Of a DNA stretch of 64,000 nt, positions 55,965 to 64,000 are shown piece after piece. Under the pieces are notes generated by a model. It had not been told where the DNA came from. It was given only the letters and a program-made list of their open reading frames with translations, and searched no databases. The stretch is from contig NZ_JAGTJJ010000004.1 of assembly GCF_028435365.1 (NCBI RefSeq), positions 124,001 through 188,000 of the forward strand. The letters are read 5' to 3'. Each line of letters opens with the position of its first letter. Position 1 is the stretch's first letter. The position numbers and the translations under genes are program-made. This stretch comes from Polyangium jinanense (GTDB lineage Bacteria; Myxococcota; Polyangia; Polyangiales; Polyangiaceae).

Positions 55965-57857
55965 TCAACCCATGGCGAGCGTCGTGATCTCACGCGCCCC
56001 CACGACCCAGAGCCCCGCGGCTCCGGCGAGAATCCGCGCGCCTTCCTGCACGAACGGTTCGGTATCCAGAAACCGCCGCGCCTCGGCCGGACCACCCGGG
56101 CCGAGCTCGACCCGCACGAGCCCGCTGTCCGTGGCCGCGAGCAACGCGCCTCCGATCGCCTTTTTCCCTGCGATCGACCCGAGCCACGACCCGTCGCCCG
56201 CCTCGGCCTCGGCCACGCCGAGCAGCGCGCCATCCTCGGCCACCACGGCGCACCGGTTCATCGTTCGACCGGCACGCACGTACGTCACGAAAAACCAAAC
56301 CCGGTCGTTGTCGATCGCGGCGTCCGCGGCCACGATCTGCCCGCTCGGCCAGGGCAGCTTCACCGTATCGCGAATCCCGCGTCGCTCCGTATCCCACGTG
56401 AACGCGACCGAAACCGCGCCTGCCCGGTAAAACCCGAAGCCGAGCCGCTCACCGACCCAGATCCGCGTCTGCCCGGCGAGCACCTCGCCCCAGGGCTCCG
56501 CCGCGCCTTCCGCGAGCCCTGCGAGAGGCGACCCGGAAGGCCGCGCGGCGCGCCGGAACAGGCGCCCTCCCTGGACGAACCATCGATATCGATCATTCAC
56601 CACGAAAGCAGGTTCCTGCCCGAGAACATCCACCAGAATCGCCTGCTCCGCCTGCCCCGCCTCGAAGGCCACGACCCGCCCGCGCCGCCCGATGAACGTG
56701 GTTTTCCCCTGGATCCAGAACCTCAGCGCTCCGTCGAGTGGCCCCCGCGAAAGCACCGCCCCGTCCTCCCGCTTGTAAACCCCCTCCTCGTGCACCACGT
56801 ACGCCGGCGCGTCGCCCACGAGCGAAGCCGCGACAATCGTGCCCGACGTGGCGGCTCTGCGGGACGCCTTCACGTGCCCCCGCACGACCACCACTTCGCG
56901 TGGAGCGCCGTGATCGCAGACCGGACAACGCACCCGCGCATGCTCGGCCCCGCACGACACGCACGCCGTGAAACGCAGATTCTCGAGGAGCGCGAGCGGA
57001 AACGGCGCCCGCGCGTCACGCTCGAAGATCGACGAGAACAAGTGCAAGAGGTCGTCCGGTAAAACCTGGTACGGAATCGCCGGCTTCGGATACCGCACCT
57101 CGGGATCGAACACCGTGATCCGCCGCAAGGGCCTCGCCGCCTCGGGCACACGTTTCGCCGGATCCCGTGGCCGATACACGCCTCCATAGGGCCCCACGCA
57201 GAGCAGCGTGCCCATCACCATCACGGCGAACGCATACCAGTCCGATTCCGCGGAGAACGGCCGTACGGGCCGCGGACGTGGCTCGCTCGCGTCGCAAAGC
57301 AGCGGATCGACGAACCGCTCGGTGTACACGGGGCACGGAAACCGGCCGAACTGAAAACTGTCGGCGTCCACGAGGTGCGCCTCGCCGTCCCGCACGAGCA
57401 CGTTCAGATCGTTGAAATCGCCGATCACCGCGCCCGCGTGATGAAGGGCCGCCACGGTCGCCCGAAGATCCCGGAGGACCCGCGCCGCCGCCTCTCCCCC
57501 GAGCGCCCTGCGCCGCGCCGGCTCGCCGAGGCTCATGAGCGGCTCGGCGCCTGCAATCAAGCGCATCGTGTACCCGAGGATCGTGCGCCCCTTTCGATCC
57601 TTCGCGAGCGCGATCGGCGAGGCGACCCGCGCCGGCAATCCCGCCGGAAAATGCGGCATCTTCTCCTGCACGAGCGCGAGCCTGTCCTCCGCCGCACGCG
57701 CCTCGACCGAAATGCCGGCCACGTCCGGATGCTCCGGCCCCTTCCACAGCTTCAGCGCAAAGCCGCCGCCGAGGTCGAAGACGTCCGCCTCACCGCCCTT
57801 GCCGATCGAGGCCTGCGGGCTCACGCGAATGCGTTTGTCGTCGATGTACACATCCAT
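55965..57857 (-). CDS. YegI-like protein kinase with zinc ribbon and beta domain
   Basis: 630 residues. The kinase-like domain (about 15-290) has IGKGGEADVF, Lys36 in ALKLWK, an altered catalytic loop GDFNDLN (Asp147, Asn152) in place of HRDxKxxN, and VDADSF in place of DFG. A zinc ribbon follows (Cys299, 302, 311, 314), then a beta-rich region to the end, possibly a propeller. E. coli YegI, beside YegK (PP2C) and YegL (vWA), is the closest known layout I recall. The ATG at 57857 has GGGAG upstream; an earlier ATG at 57908 is possible. Confidence 0.87.
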   Translation of the reverse strand: MDVYIDDKRIRVSPQASIGKGGEADVFDLGGGFALKLWKGPEHPDVAGISVEARAAEDRLALVQEKMPHFPAGLPARVASPIALAKDRKGRTILGYTMRLIAGAEPLMSLGEPARRRALGGEAAARVLRDLRATVAALHHAGAVIGDFNDLNVLVRDGEAHLVDADSFQFGRFPCPVYTERFVDPLLCDASEPRPRPVRPFSAESDWYAFAVMVMGTLLCVGPYGGVYRPRDPAKRVPEAARPLRRITVFDPEVRYPKPAIPYQVLPDDLLHLFSSIFERDARAPFPLALLENLRFTACVSCGAEHARVRCPVCDHGAPREVVVVRGHVKASRRAATSGTIVAASLVGDAPAYVVHEEGVYKREDGAVLSRGPLDGALRFWIQGKTTFIGRRGRVVAFEAGQAEQAILVDVLGQEPAFVVNDRYRWFVQGGRLFRRAARPSGSPLAGLAEGAAEPWGEVLAGQTRIWVGERLGFGFYRAGAVSVAFTWDTERRGIRDTVKLPWPSGQIVAADAAIDNDRVWFFVTYVRAGRTMNRCAVVAEDGALLGVAEAEAGDGSWLGSIAGKKAIGGALLAATDSGLVRVELGPGGPAEARRFLDTEPFVQEGARILAGAAGLWVVGAREITTLAMG

Positions 57858-57921
57858 GGCACACGTCTCCCGTCCTCGCCTCGCGGCGAGCCCGAACGGC
57901 CACTTCATCGGAAAACTTCTC

Positions 57922-58746
57922 CTACGCGGCTGCGCTGATCTTTTTGCGACGCACGACGAGCAGCGTCGTATCGTCTTCGAGCAGCCCTGGCTCCTTGTGG
58001 ATCCGCCGCTCGTCCCAGATCGGCCGCGTCACCTCACGATTGACGAGCGAAAGCGACCGGCGCACCGCATCGACATTGCGGAAATACCGATCCTCCGACC
58101 AGAACGTCCGCAGCGGCGGCACACGCTCCCCGCGCGCCCCAGGGATCACTGCTCCTGCGAGCGCGTCGTAATCGGCCATGCCGTCCGTGCCGACGAGCAC
58201 CGAGGTGATCGCCGATGCGGGCAGCACGCGGTGAATCGAGAACTGCGGCCCTGCCCCCGAAAGCCCATACCCAAGGTACGGCGGCGCATTGCCGGGAAAC
58301 GGCCCGAGCCGCACGACCTCGTCCCCCACGACAAACATCCCGTCCCCGACGCCGAACACGACGGCCCGCTCGGCCGAGATCGCCACCCCGAGCACGGTGA
58401 ACAGAAAAAACTCGGCCACTCCGCGTGCATGCCCAACGCCCATGTCCTGTGCGACCGAGGCAAGCGAAACGAGCAGCCGCTCCCGCACGCGCTCGAACGT
58501 CGCCTCCTCGACGATCGACGCGCCCGCCTCCATCTCGCGGAGCACCTGCGAAGCGACGACCCGCGCCCCCATCGCCGCGCCGATCTCGCTATGCGCGCCG
58601 CTCCCGCACCCGTCACAAACCACGCCGACGATCCCGCATTCGCCCGACCGAAACGCGAATGCATCCTGATTCGGCTTCCCGGCGAGGACGTGCGATCGCC
58701 CCGTCACGCTGCCGGCGGCCACCTCGAATCGCCCGTCCTCGCGCAT
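57922..58746 (-). CDS. PP2C-family phosphatase (YegK-like)
   Basis: 274 residues. Motifs: GKPNQDAF, the metal-binding VVCDGCGSG, GVGDGMF, GTDGMAD, and LEDDTTLLVV near the end. A PP2C relative that should dephosphorylate the products of the adjacent kinase. Lies 15 bp after the NrtR-like gene and 64 bp before the kinase start. Confidence 0.9.
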   Translation of the reverse strand: MREDGRFEVAAGSVTGRSHVLAGKPNQDAFAFRSGECGIVGVVCDGCGSGAHSEIGAAMGARVVASQVLREMEAGASIVEEATFERVRERLLVSLASVAQDMGVGHARGVAEFFLFTVLGVAISAERAVVFGVGDGMFVVGDEVVRLGPFPGNAPPYLGYGLSGAGPQFSIHRVLPASAITSVLVGTDGMADYDALAGAVIPGARGERVPPLRTFWSEDRYFRNVDAVRRSLSLVNREVTRPIWDERRIHKEPGLLEDDTTLLVVRRKKISAAA

Positions 58747-58761
58747 GACATCCTCCTCGCC

Positions 58762-59451
58762 TCAAATCTCGAACAAGAAGCCCTCTTTTTCGAGCTTGCG
58801 ATATGCCTTCTCGTCGAACGTGTAGAGCCGCGCCGCCCGATGCGCGACGTCCTGCTCGACCTCGTCGAGCTCGATCAAAAGCCCCGTCGCGGCCACCTTC
58901 TTGCGGAAGTTCCGCTTGTCGAGCTCATGACCGAGAACTTTTTCGTACACGCGCTGGAGCTGCGTGAGCGTGAATTTCTTCGGCAAAAGCTCGAACCCGA
59001 TCGGCGCATATCGCACCTTGCCGCGCAGCCGCGTGATCGCCTTGTCGACGATCGCCTCGTGATCGAACGCGAGCCGCGGCAGGTCGTCGATGGTAAACCA
59101 CGCAGCCTCGCGCGCATCCGTGGCCGCGCGAACCGCATGCTCGGAGAGCTTCACGAGCGCGTAATAGGTGACGGAAACGACGCGCTCGCGTGGATCCCGG
59201 TCGACGGCCCCGAACGTATAAAGCTGTTCGAGATACACCTTTTCGATGCCGGCCTCCTCGCGGAGCTCACGCCGCGCGGCCTCGTCGAGCGTCTCCTCGA
59301 GGCGCACGAACCCGCCGGGCAACGCCCAGCGCCCGGCGAACGGCTCGACGCCGCGCCGGATGAGCAGGACCTTGAGATCCTCCTCGTCGAGGCCAAAAAC
59401 GACGCAATCCACCGCGAGCGCCGGGCGCGGATGCTTGTAGGTCACGCTCAT
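58762..59451 (-). CDS. nrtR: NrtR-like Nudix transcriptional regulator
   Basis: 229 residues. The N-terminal Nudix domain (about 10-140) has an intact Nudix box, G-x5-E-x7-RELREEAGI (residues 47-69). The C-terminal winged helix (about 150-225) includes [20 protein letters not shown]. This is the layout of NrtR regulators of NAD metabolism, which sense ADP-ribose-type ligands. The intact Nudix box means hydrolase activity could remain. First gene of the operon with the likely operators just upstream. Confidence 0.87.
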   Translation of the reverse strand: MSVTYKHPRPALAVDCVVFGLDEEDLKVLLIRRGVEPFAGRWALPGGFVRLEETLDEAARRELREEAGIEKVYLEQLYTFGAVDRDPRERVVSVTYYALVKLSEHAVRAATDAREAAWFTIDDLPRLAFDHEAIVDKAITRLRGKVRYAPIGFELLPKKFTLTQLQRVYEKVLGHELDKRNFRKKVAATGLLIELDEVEQDVAHRAARLYTFDEKAYRKLEKEGFLFEI

Positions 59452-59460
59452 GATCGGGTC

Positions 59461-59499
59461 CGTGTAGGATGTACACGAACCTTAGTGTCGAACCGACAC
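59461..59499. promoter_or_regulatory. two palindromes upstream of the nrtR-like gene
   Basis: CGTGTA-GGATG-TACACG (59461-59477) and GTGTCG-AAC-CGACAC (59485-59499), two perfect 6-bp inverted repeats with centres about 23 bp apart, starting 10 bp upstream of the nrtR-like ATG. The shared GTGT...ACAC core suggests one dimeric regulator at two sites, probably NrtR itself. Confidence 0.5.
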
Positions 59500-59555
59500 C
59501 ACGTCAAGAGCGCGTGGGATCACGCCTGGAAGATCGGCCGAACGTGGAGGATCCG

Positions 59556-60584
59556 TCAGGCGCCGCCCCGCTCCACCCGTCCATCCGCATGCCGCGCGAA
59601 CCGCCCCTCGTGCCCATGCACCGGATCGTCGCTCGACCACGGCCACCCGCCGAACCGCGTCCGCTGGTAATCCATCATCGCGCGCTGGATCTGCTCGCGG
59701 CTGTTCATCACGAACGGACCGTACTGCACCACCGGCTGCCCGATAGGACGCCCCTGCAAAAGCAGGATCTCCGTCTCGGCGTCACCGGCCTCGAGCCGCA
59801 CGTCCACGTCACTCCGGACCCGCGCCGCCGCATGCCCCGAAAGCGCATGCTCCCCGATGCGCAACGACGCGCCCTTGAAGAAATACAATGTCCGCACCGA
59901 TTGCGGGTGTGCCGCCTTCGGCAGCGTCCACGTGGCGCCTGGGGCCATTCGAATGCTCCAGATCGCCACGTCCGTATCCGGCCGCGACGCCCACGAGCGC
60001 GGCGGCGGCGACGGCGCGCGTTTCCCGTCGAGCGACCCCGCGACGACCGTCACCTCCGTCGATCGCCCTGCCTCGTCGAGGAACACGCACCGCGGGATCG
60101 TATCACTCCACAGCATCGAGAAATGCGGCGGCACGAGCTTGTCCTCCGCCGGCAGATTCAGCCAGATCTGAAACATCTCCACCGGGTTCGGGTTCGTCCG
60201 GTCGAGCAGCGGGAACATCTCGGAATGGCTGATCCCCTCGCCCGCCGTGAGCCATTGCACGTCGCCCGCGCCGAAACGCGCCGCGGCGCCGAGTGAATCC
60301 GCGTGGTCGATGAGCCCGCGCCGCACGATCGTCACCGTCTCGAAGCCCCGGTGCGGGTGCTGCGGGAAGCCGGGCACGACCTGGCCGTGGTACATGCGCC
60401 AGCCATCCTTGCCGGCAAAGTCCTGGCCGATGTTGCGCCCCGCGAGCGACGCCGCCGGCCCCATGTGCTCGTTGCCCGCGGGGTACGCGTCGTCGTGGTG
60501 CACGCAGAAGAGGAATGGATCGGCCGTCTCCCAGGGAAAACCAAGGGGCCGCGTTTCGAGCACGATATCGCTTCTGGAGCTCAT
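59556..60584 (-). CDS. pirin-family cupin protein
   Basis: 342 residues. Pirin domain with the metal-binding FPQHPHRGFETVTIV and the downstream HSEMF motif, and a second cupin half with LLLQGRPIGQPVVQYGPFVMNS. Some pirins are quercetin 2,3-dioxygenases, others regulatory; which applies is unclear. One base after the stop of the NAD(P)-binding gene, so cotranscribed. Confidence 0.9.
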   Translation of the reverse strand: MSSRSDIVLETRPLGFPWETADPFLFCVHHDDAYPAGNEHMGPAASLAGRNIGQDFAGKDGWRMYHGQVVPGFPQHPHRGFETVTIVRRGLIDHADSLGAAARFGAGDVQWLTAGEGISHSEMFPLLDRTNPNPVEMFQIWLNLPAEDKLVPPHFSMLWSDTIPRCVFLDEAGRSTEVTVVAGSLDGKRAPSPPPRSWASRPDTDVAIWSIRMAPGATWTLPKAAHPQSVRTLYFFKGASLRIGEHALSGHAAARVRSDVDVRLEAGDAETEILLLQGRPIGQPVVQYGPFVMNSREQIQRAMMDYQRTRFGGWPWSSDDPVHGHEGRFARHADGRVERGGA

Positions 60585-60585
60585 C

Positions 60586-61209
60586 CTAATACCCGATTCC
60601 CACGGCGGCCTGGACGTACTTCATCGCCATCATCTCGGCCACCATGAACTCGGCCAGGTCCGCGCGACTCACCTCGTACGACTTGCCGGCGGGCCCGTCC
60701 TTCACGATCTTGTAATCACCCCTTTTCGGTCCGTCGAGGAGGCGCGGCGGGCGCACGATGGTCCAGTCCGAGTCACTCGCGTGCAGCCGCTCCTCTGCCC
60801 TTCGTTGATCGGCATACACGTGCCGCGCCATCCATCGGCCCACGGTCCGGTACCAGAGCGGCTCGTTCGGGTCCTCGATCGTCCCGGCCGACGTCACGCA
60901 CACGAACCTGCGCACGCGGGCCTCGGCCATCGCCCACAGGATGGCCGCGAACCCGTCCGAATAGAGGTTCGTCTCGCCGAAGTCCCTTCCTGTCCCGAGC
61001 GCCGAGATCACCGCGTCCACGCCGCGCATCGCGGGCCCCACCTGGCCCCACTCGAGCACGTCTCCTTGCACGAGCTCGAGCCGCGGCGACCAGGCGCCGA
61101 CGGCCGCGGGCCTGCGCGCGAACGCCCGCACCTCGTACCCCGCGTCGAGCGCCTGCGCGACGACCTCGCGACCCGTGGGCCCCGAAGCCCCGAAGACCAA
61201 GACCTTCAT
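60586..61209 (-). CDS. NAD(P)-binding oxidoreductase, SDR/NmrA-like
   Basis: 207 residues. N-terminal Rossmann glycine motif [12 protein letters not shown], then [16 protein letters not shown], and [12 protein letters not shown] and [12 protein letters not shown]. This fits atypical SDR/NmrA-like proteins, including flavin reductase-like members. Start at the ATG before KVLVFGASG; a start seven codons earlier is unlikely. Precedes pirin. Confidence 0.9.
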   Translation of the reverse strand: MKVLVFGASGPTGREVVAQALDAGYEVRAFARRPAAVGAWSPRLELVQGDVLEWGQVGPAMRGVDAVISALGTGRDFGETNLYSDGFAAILWAMAEARVRRFVCVTSAGTIEDPNEPLWYRTVGRWMARHVYADQRRAEERLHASDSDWTIVRPPRLLDGPKRGDYKIVKDGPAGKSYEVSRADLAEFMVAEMMAMKYVQAAVGIGY

Positions 61210-61267
61210 GTGGCGATCATCGTACGTCACGCGCGACGTCGCAACGCGGATCGCTTACAATCGCCGC

Positions 61268-62281
61268 ATGCGCAGGCTGCCTCCGCCGCCCCCGAGCTCC
61301 GAGATCACGCCCGAAGCGCGGTACCTGCGCCGCCGCGAGATCCTGAAGAGCGCGGGCCTGTTCGTGGGGACGGCCGCTGCGATGGGCGCGGGCCTCGTCG
61401 CGCTCACGGGCCGCGGCCGCCGCGCGACCATCACGGCCGAGCCCTTGCCCGCGGACCTCGTCGTGCCGCCGCCCACGCCCGCCGCGCCGTCGAGCTCGGC
61501 CGCCGCGCGGAATCCCTTCACGACGGACGAGCCTCGCACGCCGTACGAGGACGTGACGACGTACAACAATTATTACGAGCTCGGCCTCGACAAGGAAGAT
61601 CCGGCGCGCAACGCGAAAACCCTGAAGCCACGGCCCTGGACCGTCGTCTTCGAGGGCGAGATCAAAAAGCCGCAGCGCGTCGACCTCGACACGCTCTTGA
61701 AATGGTTTCCCCTGGAGGAGCGCGTCTACCGCATGCGCTGCGTGGAGACGTGGTCGATGGTGATCCCGTGGCTCGGCTTTCCCCTGGGAAAACTCCTCGA
61801 ACGGCTCGAACCGACGTCGCGGGCGAAATACGTGGCATTCAATACGCTGATGGATCCGGAGCAGCTCCCGTTCCAGCTCACGGACGTGCTCGAATGGCCC
61901 TACCGCGAGGGATTACGCCTCGACGAGGCCATGCACCCGCTCACGATCCTCGCGGCCGGGCTCTACGGAAAATCGCTCCCCGGGCAAAACGGCGCCCCGC
62001 TGCGGCTCGTCGTGCCGTGGAAGTATGGGTTCAAAGGGATCAAGTCGATCGTGCGGATCGCGCTCGTCGAGAAGGAGCCGCAGACGTCGTGGAACATGGC
62101 GGCCCCGCGTGAATACGGGTTTTACGCGAACGTGAACCCAGTCGTCGCGCACCCACGCTGGAGCCAGGCGATGGAGCGGCGCATCGGGGACGTCGAAAAA
62201 CGCCCGACGCTCCCGTTCAACGGCTACGCCGACGAGGTCGCGCACCTCTACGCGGGCATGGACCTCCGGATGCATTACTGA
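61268..62281 (+). CDS. msrP: MsrP, molybdopterin methionine sulfoxide reductase
   Basis: 337 residues. Periplasmic Moco enzyme that repairs oxidised methionine in envelope proteins. The Tat-type signal has [10 protein letters not shown] followed by a hydrophobic stretch; the molybdenum-ligating Cys is in [11 protein letters not shown]. Also [29 protein letters not shown]. The ATG at 61268 starts MRRLPPPPP. Overlaps msrQ by one base (TGATG). Confidence 0.95.
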   Translation: MRRLPPPPPSSEITPEARYLRRREILKSAGLFVGTAAAMGAGLVALTGRGRRATITAEPLPADLVVPPPTPAAPSSSAAARNPFTTDEPRTPYEDVTTYNNYYELGLDKEDPARNAKTLKPRPWTVVFEGEIKKPQRVDLDTLLKWFPLEERVYRMRCVETWSMVIPWLGFPLGKLLERLEPTSRAKYVAFNTLMDPEQLPFQLTDVLEWPYREGLRLDEAMHPLTILAAGLYGKSLPGQNGAPLRLVVPWKYGFKGIKSIVRIALVEKEPQTSWNMAAPREYGFYANVNPVVAHPRWSQAMERRIGDVEKRPTLPFNGYADEVAHLYAGMDLRMHY

Positions 62282-62934
62282 TGGCGACGAGCACAATCAC
62301 CACCCCGGACAAACCCGCGGCGCCTCGCGCGGGCGCGGGCAAGCTCGGCTGGCTCGTCCCCGCGATCGTCACGGGAGGCCTCGTTCCGGCCGTCGTGCTC
62401 GCGGCGCGCGCGGCGAAAGGCGACCTCGGGGCGAACCCGATCGCCGAGGCGATGAACCAGCTCGGGCTGCTCGCGCTGGTCCTCCTCGTCCTCTCGCTCG
62501 CCGCGACGCCGCTCCAGATCGTGACGGGCTGGAAATGGCCGATCCGCATCCGCAAATCGCTCGGCCTGCTCGGCTTCTTTTACGTCTGCGCGCATTTCCT
62601 GGTGTACGCGCTCGTGGACAAATCGCTCGCCCTGCGCGCGATCGCCGAAGACATCACGAAACGACCGTTCATCCTCGTCGGGTTCGCCGGCTTCGTCCTG
62701 CTCCTTCCGCTGGCCGCGACGTCGACGGCCAAAGCCCTCAAGCGGATGGGGTTTGCCCGCTGGAAACGATTGCACCGGCTCGCGTACGTGGTCGCGATCC
62801 TCGGCGTCATCCATTTCGTGATGCGGGTGAAGAAGGACGTCACCGAGCCGGCCATCTACGGGGCCGTGCTCGCGGGGCTCTTCCTGATCCGGATCATGGA
62901 TTGGGTGCGGGAACGCGGAAACAAGCGTCGCTAG
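62281..62934 (+). CDS. msrQ: MsrQ, heme-binding membrane subunit
   Basis: 217 residues with six membrane helices. Passes electrons from the quinone pool to MsrP. Ferric-reductase-like pattern: LGLLGFFYVCAHFLVY and WKRLHRLAYVVAILGVIHFVM contain the heme-ligand histidines. Translationally coupled to msrP. Confidence 0.94.
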   Translation: MATSTITTPDKPAAPRAGAGKLGWLVPAIVTGGLVPAVVLAARAAKGDLGANPIAEAMNQLGLLALVLLVLSLAATPLQIVTGWKWPIRIRKSLGLLGFFYVCAHFLVYALVDKSLALRAIAEDITKRPFILVGFAGFVLLLPLAATSTAKALKRMGFARWKRLHRLAYVVAILGVIHFVMRVKKDVTEPAIYGAVLAGLFLIRIMDWVRERGNKRR

Positions 62935-63075
62935 GCTGAGAAACGCCGCGAGCGCCCTCGAGCCCGTGAACACGGACGCCGACGCGTGACACGACCTGAC
63001 CGATGCGCAGTGGAAGCAGGCGGCCTCCATCGTCTCGACGTCTCGACGTCGTGATGGTCGAGGGTGGTGGGGTCT

Positions 63076-63936
63076 TCATGGCGCACCACTTCCGCCCGCG
63101 CCGCCGGCCCCGCTGCTTTGCTGCCCGCCACTGGCCCCGCCGCTTCCGCCCGCGCCGCCGGCCCCGCCGCTTCCGCCCGCGCCACCGGCTCCGCCGCTTC
63201 CGCCCGCGCCGCCGGCCCCGCCGCTTCCGCCCGCGCCGCCGGCTCCGCCGCTTCCGCCCGCGCCGCCGGCCCCGCCGCTTCCGCCCGCGCCGCCGGCCCC
63301 ACCGCTTCCGCCCGCGCCGCCGGCTCCGCCGCTTCCGCCCGCGCCGCCCGCGCCGCCGGCCCCCGCGTCGAGCGAACAGACGGGGACGCCGGGGAGGCAC
63401 TCGACGCTCGACGTCGCGAAATACACCCCGATCGGCTTGTACACGATGCCGGAGCCGTAGGTAATTCCGTGGCGTCCGCATACCATGTTCCACACAATCG
63501 GCTGATAGAGGGGATACGCCTCCAGCCGGGCATACCCGAAAGCCGGGACGAGGATGGTAGAGTTCGCCTCGAGCGTGAACTCCTGGCTCACGTTGAACCC
63601 GACCGCCTTGGAGATCTCCGAGTCCGCTGGCGTCTTGGTGGTCGTCACCGATACCTCCGCCGAGACGCTCGACGCGAAGGACAGGGAGAGGGTTCGGGGC
63701 CCCACTCCTTCCGACGCGCTGATCAGGTGCGCGGGATCCTCCCAATGAACCGTATCCGGAAGGAAGGTGACGTCCTCGATGAGGATCCGACCGCGGCAAA
63801 CCTCGCCTTTGGCCTCGGCGACCTCTCCATCGCCTTCGGCCTCATCCAGGTCCGCCGATGGGCCGCCCACACATCCGAAAGCGTGGAACGCCATCACCAT
63901 TGGAATCGAATTTCGCATTATGTTGAATGCCGGCAT
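63076..63936 (-). CDS. lipoprotein with glycine-rich repeat tail, unknown
   Basis: 286 residues, not recognised. A signal-like N terminus ends at AFHAFGC, a possible lipobox. The mature part (about 25-180) is beta-rich with several cysteines. The C-terminal part is an eight-fold repeat of a nine-residue Gly/Ala/Ser unit encoded by 27-bp tandem repeats, then more Gly/Ser to the end. Such tails are common in surface-displayed myxobacterial proteins. The first Met is not certain; several Met codons lie within the first 15 residues. Confidence 0.72.
   Translation of the reverse strand: MPAFNIMRNSIPMVMAFHAFGCVGGPSADLDEAEGDGEVAEAKGEVCRGRILIEDVTFLPDTVHWEDPAHLISASEGVGPRTLSLSFASSVSAEVSVTTTKTPADSEISKAVGFNVSQEFTLEANSTILVPAFGYARLEAYPLYQPIVWNMVCGRHGITYGSGIVYKPIGVYFATSSVECLPGVPVCSLDAGAGGAGGAGGSGGAGGAGGSGGAGGAGGSGGAGGAGGSGGAGGAGGSGGAGGAGGSGGAGGAGGSGGAGGAGGSGGASGGQQSSGAGGAGGSGAP
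63141..63356. repeat. 27-bp tandem repeat, eight copies
   Basis: Eight units at 27-bp spacing starting at 63141 (next at 63168, ... 63303, 63330). Most differ at only one or two bases, mainly GCCGGCCCC versus GCCGGCTCC. In frame, coding GGAGGAGGS. Confidence 0.9.
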
Positions 63937-64000
63937 CGTATGCGCTCCGTAGAACGCGAGGACAAGCGTTCCACATGCGACACCTAAGGCCCGTCACCCC

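Overview
The window is a high-GC chromosomal segment from what looks like a myxobacterium, most likely of the Polyangium/Sorangium lineage (Myxococcota). The reasons are the very high GC content, frequent GTG and TTG starts, three transmembrane or TPR-linked Ser/Thr kinases, several lipoproteins with a 'CPxGxxC' cysteine motif, and TPR/PEGA surface proteins mixed with housekeeping genes. This is an inference from content; there is no 16S or other taxonomic marker gene. I found no tRNA, rRNA, CRISPR array, transposase or phage gene.

Layout. 0-7 kb: dnaB, a PfkB-type sugar kinase, and a translation cluster on the minus strand (prs, rplY, pth, rpsF, rpsR, rplI). 7-11.4 kb: ribF, then a minus-strand trio of Ser/Thr kinase, TPR membrane protein and DUF1566 lipoprotein. 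11.6-18 kb: aroA-cmk, a pair of related envelope proteins, and rpsA with a consensus promoter and a clear terminator. 18-24 kb: small exported and HIT proteins, an AI-2E-type permease, a lone receiver domain and a DUF805-like/SRPBCC fusion. 23.8-26.9 kb: a MarR-type regulator translationally coupled to a rifampicin-phosphotransferase-like enzyme. 27-35 kb: asnS, a sulfurtransferase, and a four-gene lipoprotein-lipoprotein-kinase-TPR/PEGA operon. 35-45 kb: a DUF2254-like membrane protein, unknown proteins, a pair of small four-cysteine proteins, a DsbD-like reductase, a DUF4912-like protein and a fatty-acid hydroxylase. 45.4-49.4 kb: tandem repeats, ddl, a PP2C phosphatase, a FIST sensor protein and structured intergenic repeats. 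49.4-53.6 kb: a kinase-TPR protein and an ABC exporter. 53.6-59.5 kb: an operon of NrtR-like Nudix regulator, PP2C phosphatase, YegI-like kinase, nicotinamidase-like hydrolase, vWA protein and VOC protein. 59.5-64 kb: pirin, an NAD(P)-binding protein, the MsrPQ methionine sulfoxide repair pair and a glycine-repeat lipoprotein.

The two most interesting items are the 53.6-59.5 kb operon and a dispersed non-coding repeat. The operon joins a TerY-P/YegIKL-type phospho-signalling triad to what look like NAD-metabolism functions, a Nudix-wHTH regulator and a nicotinamidase-like enzyme, behind two palindromes upstream of the first gene. The repeat is present three times (42.1, 49.1 and 49.3 kb). Each copy folds into the same series of four stem-loops, and base changes between copies are matched on both sides of the stems, as expected for a selected RNA or DNA structure.
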